DNA of 64,000 nucleotides. Source: Thraustochytrium sp. TN22 (lineage: Eukaryota > Sar > Bigyra > Thraustochytrida > Thraustochytriidae). Shown here one piece after another: positions 1 through 8,954 of the stretch. The stretch is from positions 25,459-89,458 of the forward strand of contig JABLUY010000163.1 in assembly GCA_013306675.1 (NCBI GenBank), written 5' to 3'. Position numbers and translations under genes: made by a program. The notes under the pieces were generated by a model, which saw only the letters and a list, made by a program, of their open reading frames with translations, was not told the DNA's origin and did not search any database. Numbering within the stretch: the stretch's first letter is position 1; every line of letters starts with the position of its first letter.

Positions 1-1
1 G

Positions 2-1324
2 CTGCAGCAAGTGCCCCAGGGCAACACGGACCACCTCCGCGTTCGCGTCGCGCCGCAGAGCGCGTGCGGGGGCCAGCTGTCGCCAGACGAGTCCCACGAG
101 GCGCACTCGGGGCAAGACGAGCCTTCCAGCTCGGCGACGGGCTTTGCGGGCGAGCGCGCCGAGTTTCTGGGCTACACGGTGCGCAACCAGTGGGTCGCGA
201 CCGTGCTGTTCCTGATCTTGTTCGCCTCGCTGCTGGTGGTCTTTGCGGCCATCTTCCAGGCGCTGGAGGGCGCGGCGGAGCGGGAGCGCAACGAAGGCTT
301 CGTAGCGCTCATGGCAAGCATCAAGATGCAGGTGCCGCCGGACCAGTACGCCGAGCTGGTCGCGTACGTGGGCGTGGACGACGTGCGCGGCACGGAGAAC
401 TTCGTCTCGTACGACGAGGCGACTGGCTCTTGGGAGACCTTTACGTCGCACTCGTTTTCGTCGGCCTTTTATTTCGCCTTTATGCTGGCGACCACCATCG
501 GCTACGGCGACATCGTGACGGAGACCGAGGGCGGCAAGCTGCTGACGTGCCTGGCGGTCCTGACGATGCTGCCGATCGCCATTGTGACATACACTCGCGT
601 GGCGGACGTGATTTCCAATGCGGTGATGCAGCTGGCGCTCAAGCAGAGCCACGAGTTCCAGGCGGTCATGCGCAAGTACGACCAGGACAACTCAGGCACC
701 TTGGACGCGGATGAGCTCGTGCATGCGTTCAGGGACTTGGGGCTGCACCTGCGGCCGGACGAGGTCGTGGATATCATCCGCGAGTACGACACGAACGGCG
801 ATGAGATGCTGGACGTCGCGGAGTTCGCGAGCGCAGCAGCGCGACTCAACGTGTCGGTGGGCGAGCTGGGCCGGCAGATGTTCAAGCTGCGCTTTTCGCT
901 GGCTTGCCTCACGCTCTTCACCATTGCCTTTTGCTGCATTGTTTCCTTTAGCCTGGAGACTGGCGCGGTGGACACAATCTACTTCACGGTGGTGACCATG
1001 ACGACTGTGGGTCTAGGCGACATCACGCCTTACGCCGCCAATGCTCGCGCGGGCCTGACGATACCGATCTTCGTGCAGCTTGGCCTTGTGGCCTTGGTTG
1101 TGGACGCCGCGACCTCGCGACTCCGAGCAGCTTCGGAGGCGCCATCGCCTGCATCGCACCCCGCGCATCAGCACGGCTCCACCAAGAAGGTCGTGCGCCA
1201 GCCGGAGACGGCGTCGCCGGACGGCACGGCGTCGACCTCGTCCTCGTCCTCCTCGTCCTCCTCGTCCTCGTCCTCGACTTCCCCTCCCGCAGCTGTAGCG
1301 CTTGGGTCAGGGCACGACAGCTGA
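2..1324 (+). CDS. Two-pore-domain K+ channel with EF-hands between the two pores (5' partial)
   Basis: Probable Ca2+-sensing potassium channel of the tandem-pore (TPK/K2P) type. Counting residues from the GTG at 11, the first membrane helix is about 60-83, pore filter 1 (TIGYGD) about 162-167 and helix 2 about 175-197. Two EF-hand loops follow at about 224-235 (DQDNSGTLDADE, canonical) and 260-271 (DTNGDEMLDVAE, Gly6 replaced by Glu). Helix 3 is about 295-315, filter 2 (TVGLGD) about 332-337 and helix 4 about 346-367. A Ser-rich tail encoded by a TCC/TCG repeat ends the protein. The frame is open to the left edge and its first ATG lies beyond helix 1, so the true start is outside the window. 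In plant TPK channels the EF-hands are C-terminal; here they link the two halves. Channel identity is secure from both filters. Subcellular membrane and ion selectivity are inferred. Confidence 0.9.
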   Translation: MQQVPQGNTDHLRVRVAPQSACGGQLSPDESHEAHSGQDEPSSSATGFAGERAEFLGYTVRNQWVATVLFLILFASLLVVFAAIFQALEGAAERERNEGFVALMASIKMQVPPDQYAELVAYVGVDDVRGTENFVSYDEATGSWETFTSHSFSSAFYFAFMLATTIGYGDIVTETEGGKLLTCLAVLTMLPIAIVTYTRVADVISNAVMQLALKQSHEFQAVMRKYDQDNSGTLDADELVHAFRDLGLHLRPDEVVDIIREYDTNGDEMLDVAEFASAAARLNVSVGELGRQMFKLRFSLACLTLFTIAFCCIVSFSLETGAVDTIYFTVVTMTTVGLGDITPYAANARAGLTIPIFVQLGLVALVVDAATSRLRAASEAPSPASHPAHQHGSTKKVVRQPETASPDGTASTSSSSSSSSSSSSSTSPPAAVALGSGHDS

Positions 1325-1486
1325 AGCGCCGCTGAGAGCTTGGCAGTGAGTGGGTAAGCTGTGTGGTACCATGAACGAATGCACGAATTGACATGTCATT
1401 GTATGGCGCAGTGAAAGAAAGATATCTTACTGGTACTGAGGCCTAGGGCTACACGGTGAGGTTCCTCCACGCAGCGCAGAGCTTTA

Positions 1487-2008
1487 CTATGGCGCACTGC
1501 CAGGGCCAAACAGAGTAAAAGGTCGCTGCTTGCGGCGCTGCTTGACAGAAAGGCGACGGTGGGAGGGCTCATCGAGTCGCGCGAGACGCGCGAGCAGTCG
1601 CGAGGCCTGCTGGTCGGTCTTGGCGAATACCTTCTTGCCAGTATTGGACAAGGTCGCGTTGATGGCCTCGTAGTCGGTGGCGCTCTTGTCCAAGAAGCCC
1701 TCGTACTCGCGCAAGAAGGCCTCGTTGGCCATCTTGCGGCGCTGCGCTTTGGACACGTTCTTGTCGGTCCTGGCCAGCCGCTTCGCCCTCTCCCTCTTGC
1801 TCTCCTGCTCCTCCCCAAACTCCTCCGCGCGCCTGCGCGTCTCCTCCCCTTGCTCCTGCCTCCTCTTCCTCTTCTTCTTCCCCTCGCCGCCCTCCTTGCC
1901 GCGCCGCCTCTCCTCGCGCGCCGCGTCCCTCGCCGCGTCCCGCTCCACCTCCCGCTGCAGCTCGTCCTGCTGCCGCGCCAGGTGCTCGCGCACCAGCCGC
2001 GCCGACAT
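1487..2008 (-). CDS. Small basic charged protein, unknown function
   Basis: A 173-residue Lys/Arg/Glu-rich protein. It begins with a helical stretch (MSARLVREHLARQQDEL), has a Lys/Arg cluster near residues 40-55 and continues with a charged, helical C-terminal half (AQRRKMANEAFLREYEGFL). The ATG at 2008 is the first in frame; further upstream the frame continues only through GC-rich repeat that gives low-complexity Arg/Ala/Gly. It is tail-to-tail with the K+ channel, with about 160 bp between stops, and head-to-head with EF-3. The basic patches suggest a nuclear or nucleolar protein, but I do not recognise a family. Confidence 0.55.
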   Translation of the reverse strand: MSARLVREHLARQQDELQREVERDAARDAAREERRRGKEGGEGKKKRKRRQEQGEETRRRAEEFGEEQESKRERAKRLARTDKNVSKAQRRKMANEAFLREYEGFLDKSATDYEAINATLSNTGKKVFAKTDQQASRLLARLARLDEPSHRRLSVKQRRKQRPFTLFGPGSAP

Positions 2009-2715
2009 CGCCTCGCTCGCCGCGTCGCCGCCGCGCTCTGCCGCGCCCGCTCTGCCGCGCCGCGCCGCGCCGCGCCGCGCCCGCGCCGCGCGCCGCCACC
2101 GCCGCCCGGCGCACGCCCGGCGCACCCCTGGCGCACCCCTGGCGCACCCCCACCCGGGCGCACCCGGGCGCACCGGTGGCCGCGCAGGCCGTGACTAGTC
2201 ACGAGATACGAGCGCCAGCCAGCCAGCCGCGGCCAGTCATCATCAGAAGATGTCTCGGAGCGAATCAGTGCTCTCGCTCGGCTGCCGGTGGTGACGCCTC
2301 GGGTCCGAGGCGGCGGCCCAGAGGCGGGCACCGGGCACTGCAGAGCTTGGCAGTTTAGCTTCACTTTTTTCATTGCTGGCAGGCACTGGCAGCGCCAGAC
2401 TGCCAGTGGTGGCAGCGGTGGGCGCGTGGAAGCGCGGCGTCATCGTCGGCGCCGCCAACTGCCATCACCAGTGGCAGCAGCGCCTGGCGCAGGCGGCGAG
2501 GCAGAGGCGGCAGACTGCCAGACCCGGAGCGAGCGCTCTCGCTGGCGAGGCGAGGCGCGAGGCGAGGCGAGGCGAGGCGCGAGGCGAGGCGGCCCGTGCA
2601 GGCCGGCTTGAGTGAGGCGGCGAGGCGGAGCAGCGAGCAGCGCAGAGCAGCGCAGCGCAGCGCAGAGCAGCGCGGCGAGCAGCGCAGCGAGGAGCGGGCC
2701 TGCGAGCGGGGGACC
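2009..2715. promoter_or_regulatory. Divergent promoter region between the basic protein and EF-3
   Basis: About 700 bp between two divergent start codons. It holds short tandem GGCGCACCCCT-like repeats near 2110-2150. It has copies of the recurrent intergenic motif at 2384-2391 (CACTGGCA) and 2401-2408 (TGCCAGTG), with a related ACCAGTGGCA at 2468. Next to EF-3 lies a GCGAG/GCAGC pentamer array. Two divergent transcription units are inferred; no TATA box is evident. Confidence 0.45.
2544..2700 (+). repeat. GCGAG / GCAGC pentamer array in the EF-3 5' region
   Basis: Pentamer-periodic sequence, first GCGAG then GCAGC units, ends 15 bp before the EF-3 ATG. The purine-rich strand is the coding strand. 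Similar arrays precede several other genes in the window. Confidence 0.8.
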
Positions 2716-5700
2716 ATGGGCAAGAAGAAGGCGACGGGCGGCAAGGCGGAGGCGGCGCCGAGGTGCCCCGTGGATGGGTGCAAGAACAGGCTGCAGGGCG
2801 ACAAGCTGGCCAAGTGCGAGTCGTGCGGCATGGCGGTCTGCACGCTGCACAAGTACCCGAATGACCACACGTGCAAGTCCGCGGCGCCGGTGGCGCCCAA
2901 GAGCAGCGGCGGGCTGACGGTGGTGGGCAACAAGAACAAGAAGAGCGAGAAGGCGACGGAGGAGGAGAAGCGCAAGGCGGAGGCGCGCGAAGAGGCGCTG
3001 CTGAGCGAACTGGTGGCGACGAGCAGCGCCGACCTGCTGGCCGAGCTCATGTCGTTTGGCGCGGCGTCGGCGCGGTACGAGTCGTCCGTGGCGGTGCAGG
3101 CGCTCTCCTCGGAGTCCAAGCCGATCCAGAAGGCGCTGAGCGGCGCCGTGGGCCAGGGCCTGGTGGAGACGGCGCAGAGCGAGGGCAAGCTGGAGAAGCT
3201 GGCGGCCGCGCTGGCCGCGCACCTGCGCGAGGTGGCCGGCAAGAGCAAGCTGAGCAGCTCGGAGGAGCAGCGCGCCGTGGGCGTGGCGTCGCTGTACGGG
3301 CTGGTGCTGGGCGGGGGCGATGGCTCGCTGGCGGGCTCGGACGAGGCGCTGCAGCTGGGCCTCGAGGGCTCGCGCGCCGCGCACGAGAAGGTGGCCAAGG
3401 CGTGCGCGGGCGAGGTGCTCAAGCGCGCCGCCGCGGCGCGCTGGTCCGAGGGCCGTGACTTCGAGGCCGGGTGCTGGCCCGTGCTGGGCGGCCTGGTGGA
3501 CGAGGTGCTGGGCCTGCCGGAGGACGCGGATGCGCTGCGCAACGGGCTGTCGCAGGCCGTGGCGGCCATCGCGGGCGGCTGCGGCGAGCAGGCGGCGGGC
3601 GAGCCGCTCATGAGCGGCAAGCTGGCGCCGCTGCTGGATGCGCCCAAGGACACGGCGGCGGTGCTGAGCTGCATGCGCGTCGTGACGGCGCTGTGCAAGG
3701 AGTGGGGCACGGGCATCTTGCCGTACGCCATGCCGGTGGACTTCATGCCCAAGGCGCTCTTTGATGTGTACGACAACTCGGCGGCGAACGGGCGCAGCGC
3801 GACCAAGAAGGCGATCCTGCAGCTGGTGGACAAGATGGGCCCGCGCGGCGTGCGCCTGTGCGTGCCGGTCTTCATGGAGGGCCTGGAGCACGCGTCCTGG
3901 CGCGTCAAGGCCATGTCGCTGCAGTGCCTGGGCGCGCTGGGCAAGCGCAAGGTGTCGCAGCTGTACCGCGACCTGCCGATCCTCATCCCGGCCGTCATGG
4001 AGTGCGCGCGCGACACCAAGAAGCAGGTGAGCGACGCCGCGTGCGACGCCCTCGACGCGCTCGGCGAGCTGGTGAGCAACGCGGAGACCATCAAGCTGCT
4101 CAAGTGGCTGCTGGACGCGCTAAAGGACCCGGAGCAGGTGGACCCGTGCCTGGACGAGCTCATGGACACGACGTTCGTTAACTCGATCGACGCGCAGTCG
4201 CTGGCCTTTATCATCCCGGTGGTGCTGCGCGGCCTGCGTGAGGGCAACGCGGACGTCAAGCTCAAGGCGTCCATCACGGCCGGCAATGTGTGCTCGCTGG
4301 TGGCGGACGTGCATGACATGCGGCCGTACTACACGCTGCTCCTGCCGGAGCTCAAGAAGCTGCAGGACCACTCGCGGCCGCGCGTGCGCGAGATGGCGCT
4401 GCGCGCCAAGCAATCGCTGCAGGAGGACCTGAGCATGACGCGGCGCCGCAGCTCGCAGAGCAGCGGGCGCGCCGCGAGCGGCGGCGCCTCGGCGGCCGCG
4501 GCCGCGGCCGTGGCGGCCGTGGGCGTGGGCGGCTCGGGCCTGGACCCGTCGGACGCCGCGCAGGACGCGCAGGCCGGCGAGGTGCTGGCCAGCAAGCTGC
4601 GCGAGCTGGGCCTCGAGGAGGTTCTGGGCGCCGTGGCCTTTGAGTACGTGACGGCGACCTGCCGCATGATCATGTTCGACCTGCTGGAGGACGTGGACCA
4701 GGACCTGCCGCGCTCGCTGGCCACCAAGCTGGCGCGCGCCCAGGTGGACGAGGGCGTCTCTCCGTTCCTGGGCAAGCGCAGCGAGCGCCGCGACGAGCTG
4801 CTGGAGGGCGCCACGTCGGCCGTGGTGGACGCGCTCTGGGTCGCCCAGGGCAAGGCGGCGCACGAGGACGGCGACGGCGCCGACGGCGAGAAGGACTACA
4901 TCGTGTACATCCCGAGCATTATCCTGGCGTTTGCGTCGCGCGTCCTGCTCAAGCGCGCCGGCCTCTTTTTGGAGCGCGGCCACCGCTACTCGGTGGTGGG
5001 TCTGAACGGCACGGGCAAGTCCACGCTGCTGACGCGCGTGGCGGCGCGCGACATTGACGGCTTCCCGGACGACATCACTGTTTACTTTGTGGAGCACGAG
5101 ATCGTTGATGACGAGCAGCAGCTCAGCGTGCTGGACTACATGCAGCGCGACATCCAGGAGTCGGTGTCCAGCAAGAAGAGCAAGAAGATCAAGGGCGGCA
5201 AGAAGATTGAGGAGATTTACGATCTGAGCATGGAGCACCTGCTGGAGGTTCTCAAGGAGGTCGGCTTTACCGAGCAGCTGCAGCAGCAGCGCGTGTCGGC
5301 GCTCTCCGGTGGCTGGAAGATGCGCCTGGCCATCGCCCGCTCGATGCTGTACATGCCGGACCTCCTGCTGCTGGATGAGCCCACCAACCACCTGGACGCC
5401 GCGGCCCTGGACTGGCTGCAAAAGTACCTGGCCGGCCTCAAGGACACGACCATCGTCCTGGTCTCGCATGACTACGACTTTGTTGACTACGTGGCGACCG
5501 ACATCATCCACCTGGCGGACCAAAAGCTGCAGTACTACCCGTTCGGCTTCTCGCGCTTCCAGCAGGAGCGGCCCGAGATCGTGGCGGCGCTGCCCAAGAA
5601 GGACGATAACAACAAGGACAAGGCTGGCGCCGGCGCGGAGAACGGCGACGCGCCACAGGCGCTCTCGGCCATCGAGCTCATGGCCAAGGCCGCCACGGAC

Positions 5701-6717
5701 GAGAACGCCGCGGCGCTCACGGCCGGCATCAAGCCGATTCGCTTCCCGGAGGGCTCCAAGCTTGAGGGCGTCACCCACCGCGGCAAGCCGATCGTGTCCA
5801 TGGACAAGGTCACCTTTGGCTATCCGGGCACCAACAAGATGATCTTCCACGACGTGAGCATCAAGCTCACGCTCAACAGCCGCGTGGCCATCCTCGGCGC
5901 CAACGGCGCCGGCAAGAGCACGCTGCTCAAGCTGCTGGTCGGCGAGCTCCAGCTCGACGAGAACGAGGGCCACTCGGGCAAGTTCTGGAAGCATCACAAC
6001 CTGCGCACCGCTTACATCAGCCAGCACTCGCTGCACCACCTCGAGGGCCATCTCGAGGCCACGCCGTGCCAGTACATTCAGGACCGCTTCTTCGAGGGCC
6101 GCGACAAGGAGGCCTCCAAGATGATCACCGTCAAGCTCACCGCCGAGGACAAGGAGGCAATGGAGCAGTCCGGCGAGATCTCCGAGATCATCTCGCGCGT
6201 CGTGCGCTCCAAGAAGCTCTACTACGAGGTGCGCAAGAACGGCCGCGCCGAGAAGGGGATGAACCGCGACATGCGTTCGCTCGAGGAGCTCGAGCGCATG
6301 AGCAAGGACAAGCCCCACGTCATGAAGCTCGTTCGCCTCTTTGATGAGCAACTCAAGTTCGCTGCCTCCGGCGCCGATCTCCGCCCCGTTACCACGCCCG
6401 AGTTCATCAAGCACCTCGCCGAGTTCGGCATTGACTCCGAAATCGCCCAGCGCAAGGTGCGCTGGATGTCCGGCGGTCAGCGCGCCCGCCTTGTGCTTGC
6501 CGCCGCCATGTGGACTTGCCCCCACATGATCATTCTCGACGAGCCCACCAACTATCTCGACCAAGACACTGTTGCTGCGCTTACCTACGCGCTCAAGACC
6601 TTTCGCGGTTCCGTCGTCCTCATTTCGCATCACGCCGGCTTCGTCGACGCCGTTGCCAACGAGCTCTGGCACCTCAAGGACGGCATCGTCCGTGTCGAGT
6701 CGCTCAAGGGCAAGTGA
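2716..6717 (+). CDS. Elongation factor 3 (EF-3) with N-terminal AN1-type zinc finger
   Basis: Ribosome-associated ABC-F ATPase that, in fungi, helps release E-site tRNA during elongation. The 1333-residue product starts at ATG 2716 (GGGACCATGG context). Residues 17-53 form a C-x4-C-x11-C-x2-C-x4-C-x2-H-x5-H-x-C finger, matching the AN1 spacing of ZFAND2 proteins. HEAT-like repeats follow. ABC domain 1 has Walker A GLNGTGKST (about 763), signature LSGGW and Walker B LLLLDEPTNHLD. ABC domain 2 has Walker A GANGAGKST (about 1061), an insertion of the chromodomain-like type typical of EF-3, signature MSGGQ (about 1250) and Walker B MIILDEPTNYLD. Fungal EF-3 is about 1040 residues, so the extra length is N-terminal. 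EF-3 also occurs in oomycetes and several algae. All ATPase motifs are intact, so it is probably active. The role of the zinc finger is unknown; binding to ribosome-linked ubiquitin or partner proteins is only a guess. Confidence 0.95.
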   Translation: MGKKKATGGKAEAAPRCPVDGCKNRLQGDKLAKCESCGMAVCTLHKYPNDHTCKSAAPVAPKSSGGLTVVGNKNKKSEKATEEEKRKAEAREEALLSELVATSSADLLAELMSFGAASARYESSVAVQALSSESKPIQKALSGAVGQGLVETAQSEGKLEKLAAALAAHLREVAGKSKLSSSEEQRAVGVASLYGLVLGGGDGSLAGSDEALQLGLEGSRAAHEKVAKACAGEVLKRAAAARWSEGRDFEAGCWPVLGGLVDEVLGLPEDADALRNGLSQAVAAIAGGCGEQAAGEPLMSGKLAPLLDAPKDTAAVLSCMRVVTALCKEWGTGILPYAMPVDFMPKALFDVYDNSAANGRSATKKAILQLVDKMGPRGVRLCVPVFMEGLEHASWRVKAMSLQCLGALGKRKVSQLYRDLPILIPAVMECARDTKKQVSDAACDALDALGELVSNAETIKLLKWLLDALKDPEQVDPCLDELMDTTFVNSIDAQSLAFIIPVVLRGLREGNADVKLKASITAGNVCSLVADVHDMRPYYTLLLPELKKLQDHSRPRVREMALRAKQSLQEDLSMTRRRSSQSSGRAASGGASAAAAAAVAAVGVGGSGLDPSDAAQDAQAGEVLASKLRELGLEEVLGAVAFEYVTATCRMIMFDLLEDVDQDLPRSLATKLARAQVDEGVSPFLGKRSERRDELLEGATSAVVDALWVAQGKAAHEDGDGADGEKDYIVYIPSIILAFASRVLLKRAGLFLERGHRYSVVGLNGTGKSTLLTRVAARDIDGFPDDITVYFVEHEIVDDEQQLSVLDYMQRDIQESVSSKKSKKIKGGKKIEEIYDLSMEHLLEVLKEVGFTEQLQQQRVSALSGGWKMRLAIARSMLYMPDLLLLDEPTNHLDAAALDWLQKYLAGLKDTTIVLVSHDYDFVDYVATDIIHLADQKLQYYPFGFSRFQQERPEIVAALPKKDDNNKDKAGAGAENGDAPQALSAIELMAKAATDENAAALTAGIKPIRFPEGSKLEGVTHRGKPIVSMDKVTFGYPGTNKMIFHDVSIKLTLNSRVAILGANGAGKSTLLKLLVGELQLDENEGHSGKFWKHHNLRTAYISQHSLHHLEGHLEATPCQYIQDRFFEGRDKEASKMITVKLTAEDKEAMEQSGEISEIISRVVRSKKLYYEVRKNGRAEKGMNRDMRSLEELERMSKDKPHVMKLVRLFDEQLKFAASGADLRPVTTPEFIKHLAEFGIDSEIAQRKVRWMSGGQRARLVLAAAMWTCPHMIILDEPTNYLDQDTVAALTYALKTFRGSVVLISHHAGFVDAVANELWHLKDGIVRVESLKGK

Positions 6718-6957
6718 AGGGATGGGGAGAGTCCAGAACCGCGGTGTCAGTCCAGTCGATGATTCTCGCATCATCTTCAACGATGACAACGACGCCCGCA
6801 GCAGCAATCGTAAGAACAACAACAACAATACCTTTGTAGTAGCAGCAAAAGCAAAAGAGCAAACCAAACGCAATGCAAGAAGAGAGGTAACTAGAGAGGG
6901 GGAAAAAGAGCAAGGCTAGCTAGAGACCGCCGCACCAACCAAAGATGCTGTTGTCAA

Positions 6958-6963
6958 AATAAA
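6958..6963 (+). terminator. AATAAA poly(A) signal, EF-3
   Basis: AATAAA about 240 bp after the EF-3 stop, between two convergent genes. Function inferred from position and consensus. Confidence 0.45.
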
Positions 6964-7044
6964 CGGAAACGAGACGTGCAATTTCATCCGGACAGGGCGG
7001 CTGCCCAAAAAGGGCTTGGGCGTTTATGTATCACAAAGGGGTAT

Positions 7045-7321
7045 TCACCTGCTGATGGCGCTGGCGCAAAAGTTGTTGCCATGCTGCATGGAGACACCAA
7101 AATGCTGGAGCAGGGAATGAAGCGCGGAATCCTGAGGGAGCTGCTGCTGTTGTTGCTGCTGCTGCTGCTGCGGCGGCAGGGCTTGAGGGATCTGCTGGCC
7201 ACCGTGCTGTGCCAGGAGTCGCTCCATAGAGGAAAGGCTCTGCTGCTGCTGCTGCTGCTGCTGCGGCGAAGGCAGACTGGTGGCCTGCGAGCCGAAGGAG
7301 TGCGAGAGCAGGGTCGAGGAC

Positions 7322-7357
<36 letters not shown>

Positions 7358-8873
7358 CCGCCAAGCATAGCCTGAAGCTTGAAGCGTAGCTGGCGCGGGT
7401 CCATCGAGGAAGGCAGCTCGTGCTGCGGCTGCTCCGGCTGCTGCGGCTGCTGCTGAGGCTTACCAAAAATGGAGAGCAGACGAAAGCCCTGCGGCGACTG
7501 CGGCTGGGCACCGTTAGTAAAGTCGTGGTGCTGGAGAAGGTGAAGGTGCGAAGCGGAGGTGGGAGACTGAGCGGCGGACAACGCAGACAGAGGCTCGCGC
7601 TTCAAATAGGAGGCCAAGAGGGCGTCGTTGTTGGTGCCGGTGCTGGCCGCGGCGGAGAAGGAGGAAGACGCGGAGAGTGAGCCGAGCGGCGTGGTGGCCG
7701 TGGAGGAGAGCGCGGCGCTGGGCGATGGCACCGCGGCGGTGAGCGCGGTGGATGAAGCCGGCGAGCTCGGGCCCGCCGTCCGCTTGGCGAGGATGTTTTG
7801 GAGCGCAGCCGCGAGCGCGGATGCGCGCTGATCAGCGGCGAGCGCGGGCGACTGCGGCTCCTGCGTCGGTAGCGGCTGCGCGGAAGCCGAGGCAGAACGG
7901 CCGAACTGCGAGAGAAGGAGTTGTGCGGTCAAGGAGGACGGGCTCGCAGCGGCGGCCACAGCAGGCGAAGCCGGGCGCGAGAGCGCGAGGCGCAGCGCGT
8001 CAGCCTGGAGCTGCGGCTGCTGGATCGCCGTGGCGCTGAGATCGTCGCTAGAATTTCTCGAGACGACAGGTCTGGCGTTGTTGCGCTGTTGCTGTTGCTG
8101 CTGCTGTTGCTGTTGCTGCTGCTGCTGCTCGGCGCCCGAGGAGGACACAACAGAGCGGCTGCAGCAGCCGCCCTCGACGCCGAAGCAACGGTCGCAGGCG
8201 TCCTTGCAGACGGAGTGGCGCGTGTCGATGCCAATGTCGCGCGCGACGCGGTTGCGGCTCTGCGAATAGCCCACGGACTCAAGCGTGATGAGGTCGCCGA
8301 CGTGGAAAATGGTGTCGCGGTAGGCCTCGGGCGGCTTGTAGAAGCCGTTGTCGGCCGGGTTGGTCGGGTTGGTGAGAAAGACGGCGAGCTTCTCGCCCCA
8401 CTTGGCGACGCGGGTGACCTTGTAGGCGATGTGCTGCTTGAGCCGCTTCATGTCGCGCGGCGGGCACTTGCCGACGCTCACGGTGGAGATGGGCGAGGAG
8501 GCCACGGCGGCGGCGGCGCCGCCGCCGCCGCCGCCGCCGTCGTGGGAGGCACGAGCGGCGCTGTGGCGGCGGCAGCCGCCGCCCCCGCGGTGGCCGCCTC
8601 CGAGCGCGCCTTCTTGAGCCTCTCGATGATGACGTCGCCGGAGCTGCTGCTGGACGCGTCACTGTCAGCGAAGTTGCCCAGCTTGCGCTTGGCGCCGTGC
8701 GCCGTGCTCTTGATGGCCTCCTCGAGCTGTTGTAGCTGGTGCAGGCCGACCGCTGACGACGTCTCGGTCCTGTCACTACGTGCCTCCGGCGAGGGCGGCA
8801 GCTTCATGCGCACCGACAGGAGCGCCGCGGCCTCCTCCTCCGCGCATGAGGCCGCGCCTCCGTTCTCGCGCTC

Positions 8874-8907
<34 letters not shown>

Positions 8908-8954
8908 ATGCTCGGCACGGGCGCGCCGGCCGCGGCGGCGCTCACGGGCACCAT
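7045..8954 (-). CDS. Polyglutamine-rich protein, probable nuclear regulator; frame broken in a CGG/GCC repeat
   Basis: Two frames on this strand form one likely protein. The upstream frame runs from ATG 8954 to a TGA at 8478. It encodes an early Gln run, a basic segment (AHGAKRKL) and an Ala/Pro run. The downstream frame from about 8505 to 7045 encodes a compact ~100-residue conserved-looking block (KQHIAYKVTRVAKWGEK, then HVGDLITLES) followed by a Cys-rich stretch (CKDACDRCFGVEGGCC). After that comes a long Gln/Ser/Pro tail with at least four CAG-encoded Gln runs. The switch falls in a CGG/GCC triplet tract at 8506-8539 and needs one extra base. A phase-0 intron of about 80 nt with a weak GTGCCT donor is possible but less likely. 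I do not recognise the block. The polyQ tail suggests a transcription-related protein; this is inference. Confidence 0.6.

Noticed and set aside
4120-6873. 917-codon minus-strand frame across EF-3
   Set aside because: A GC-driven shadow of the EF-3 codons; composition is His/Leu/Arg-skewed and no motif is present.
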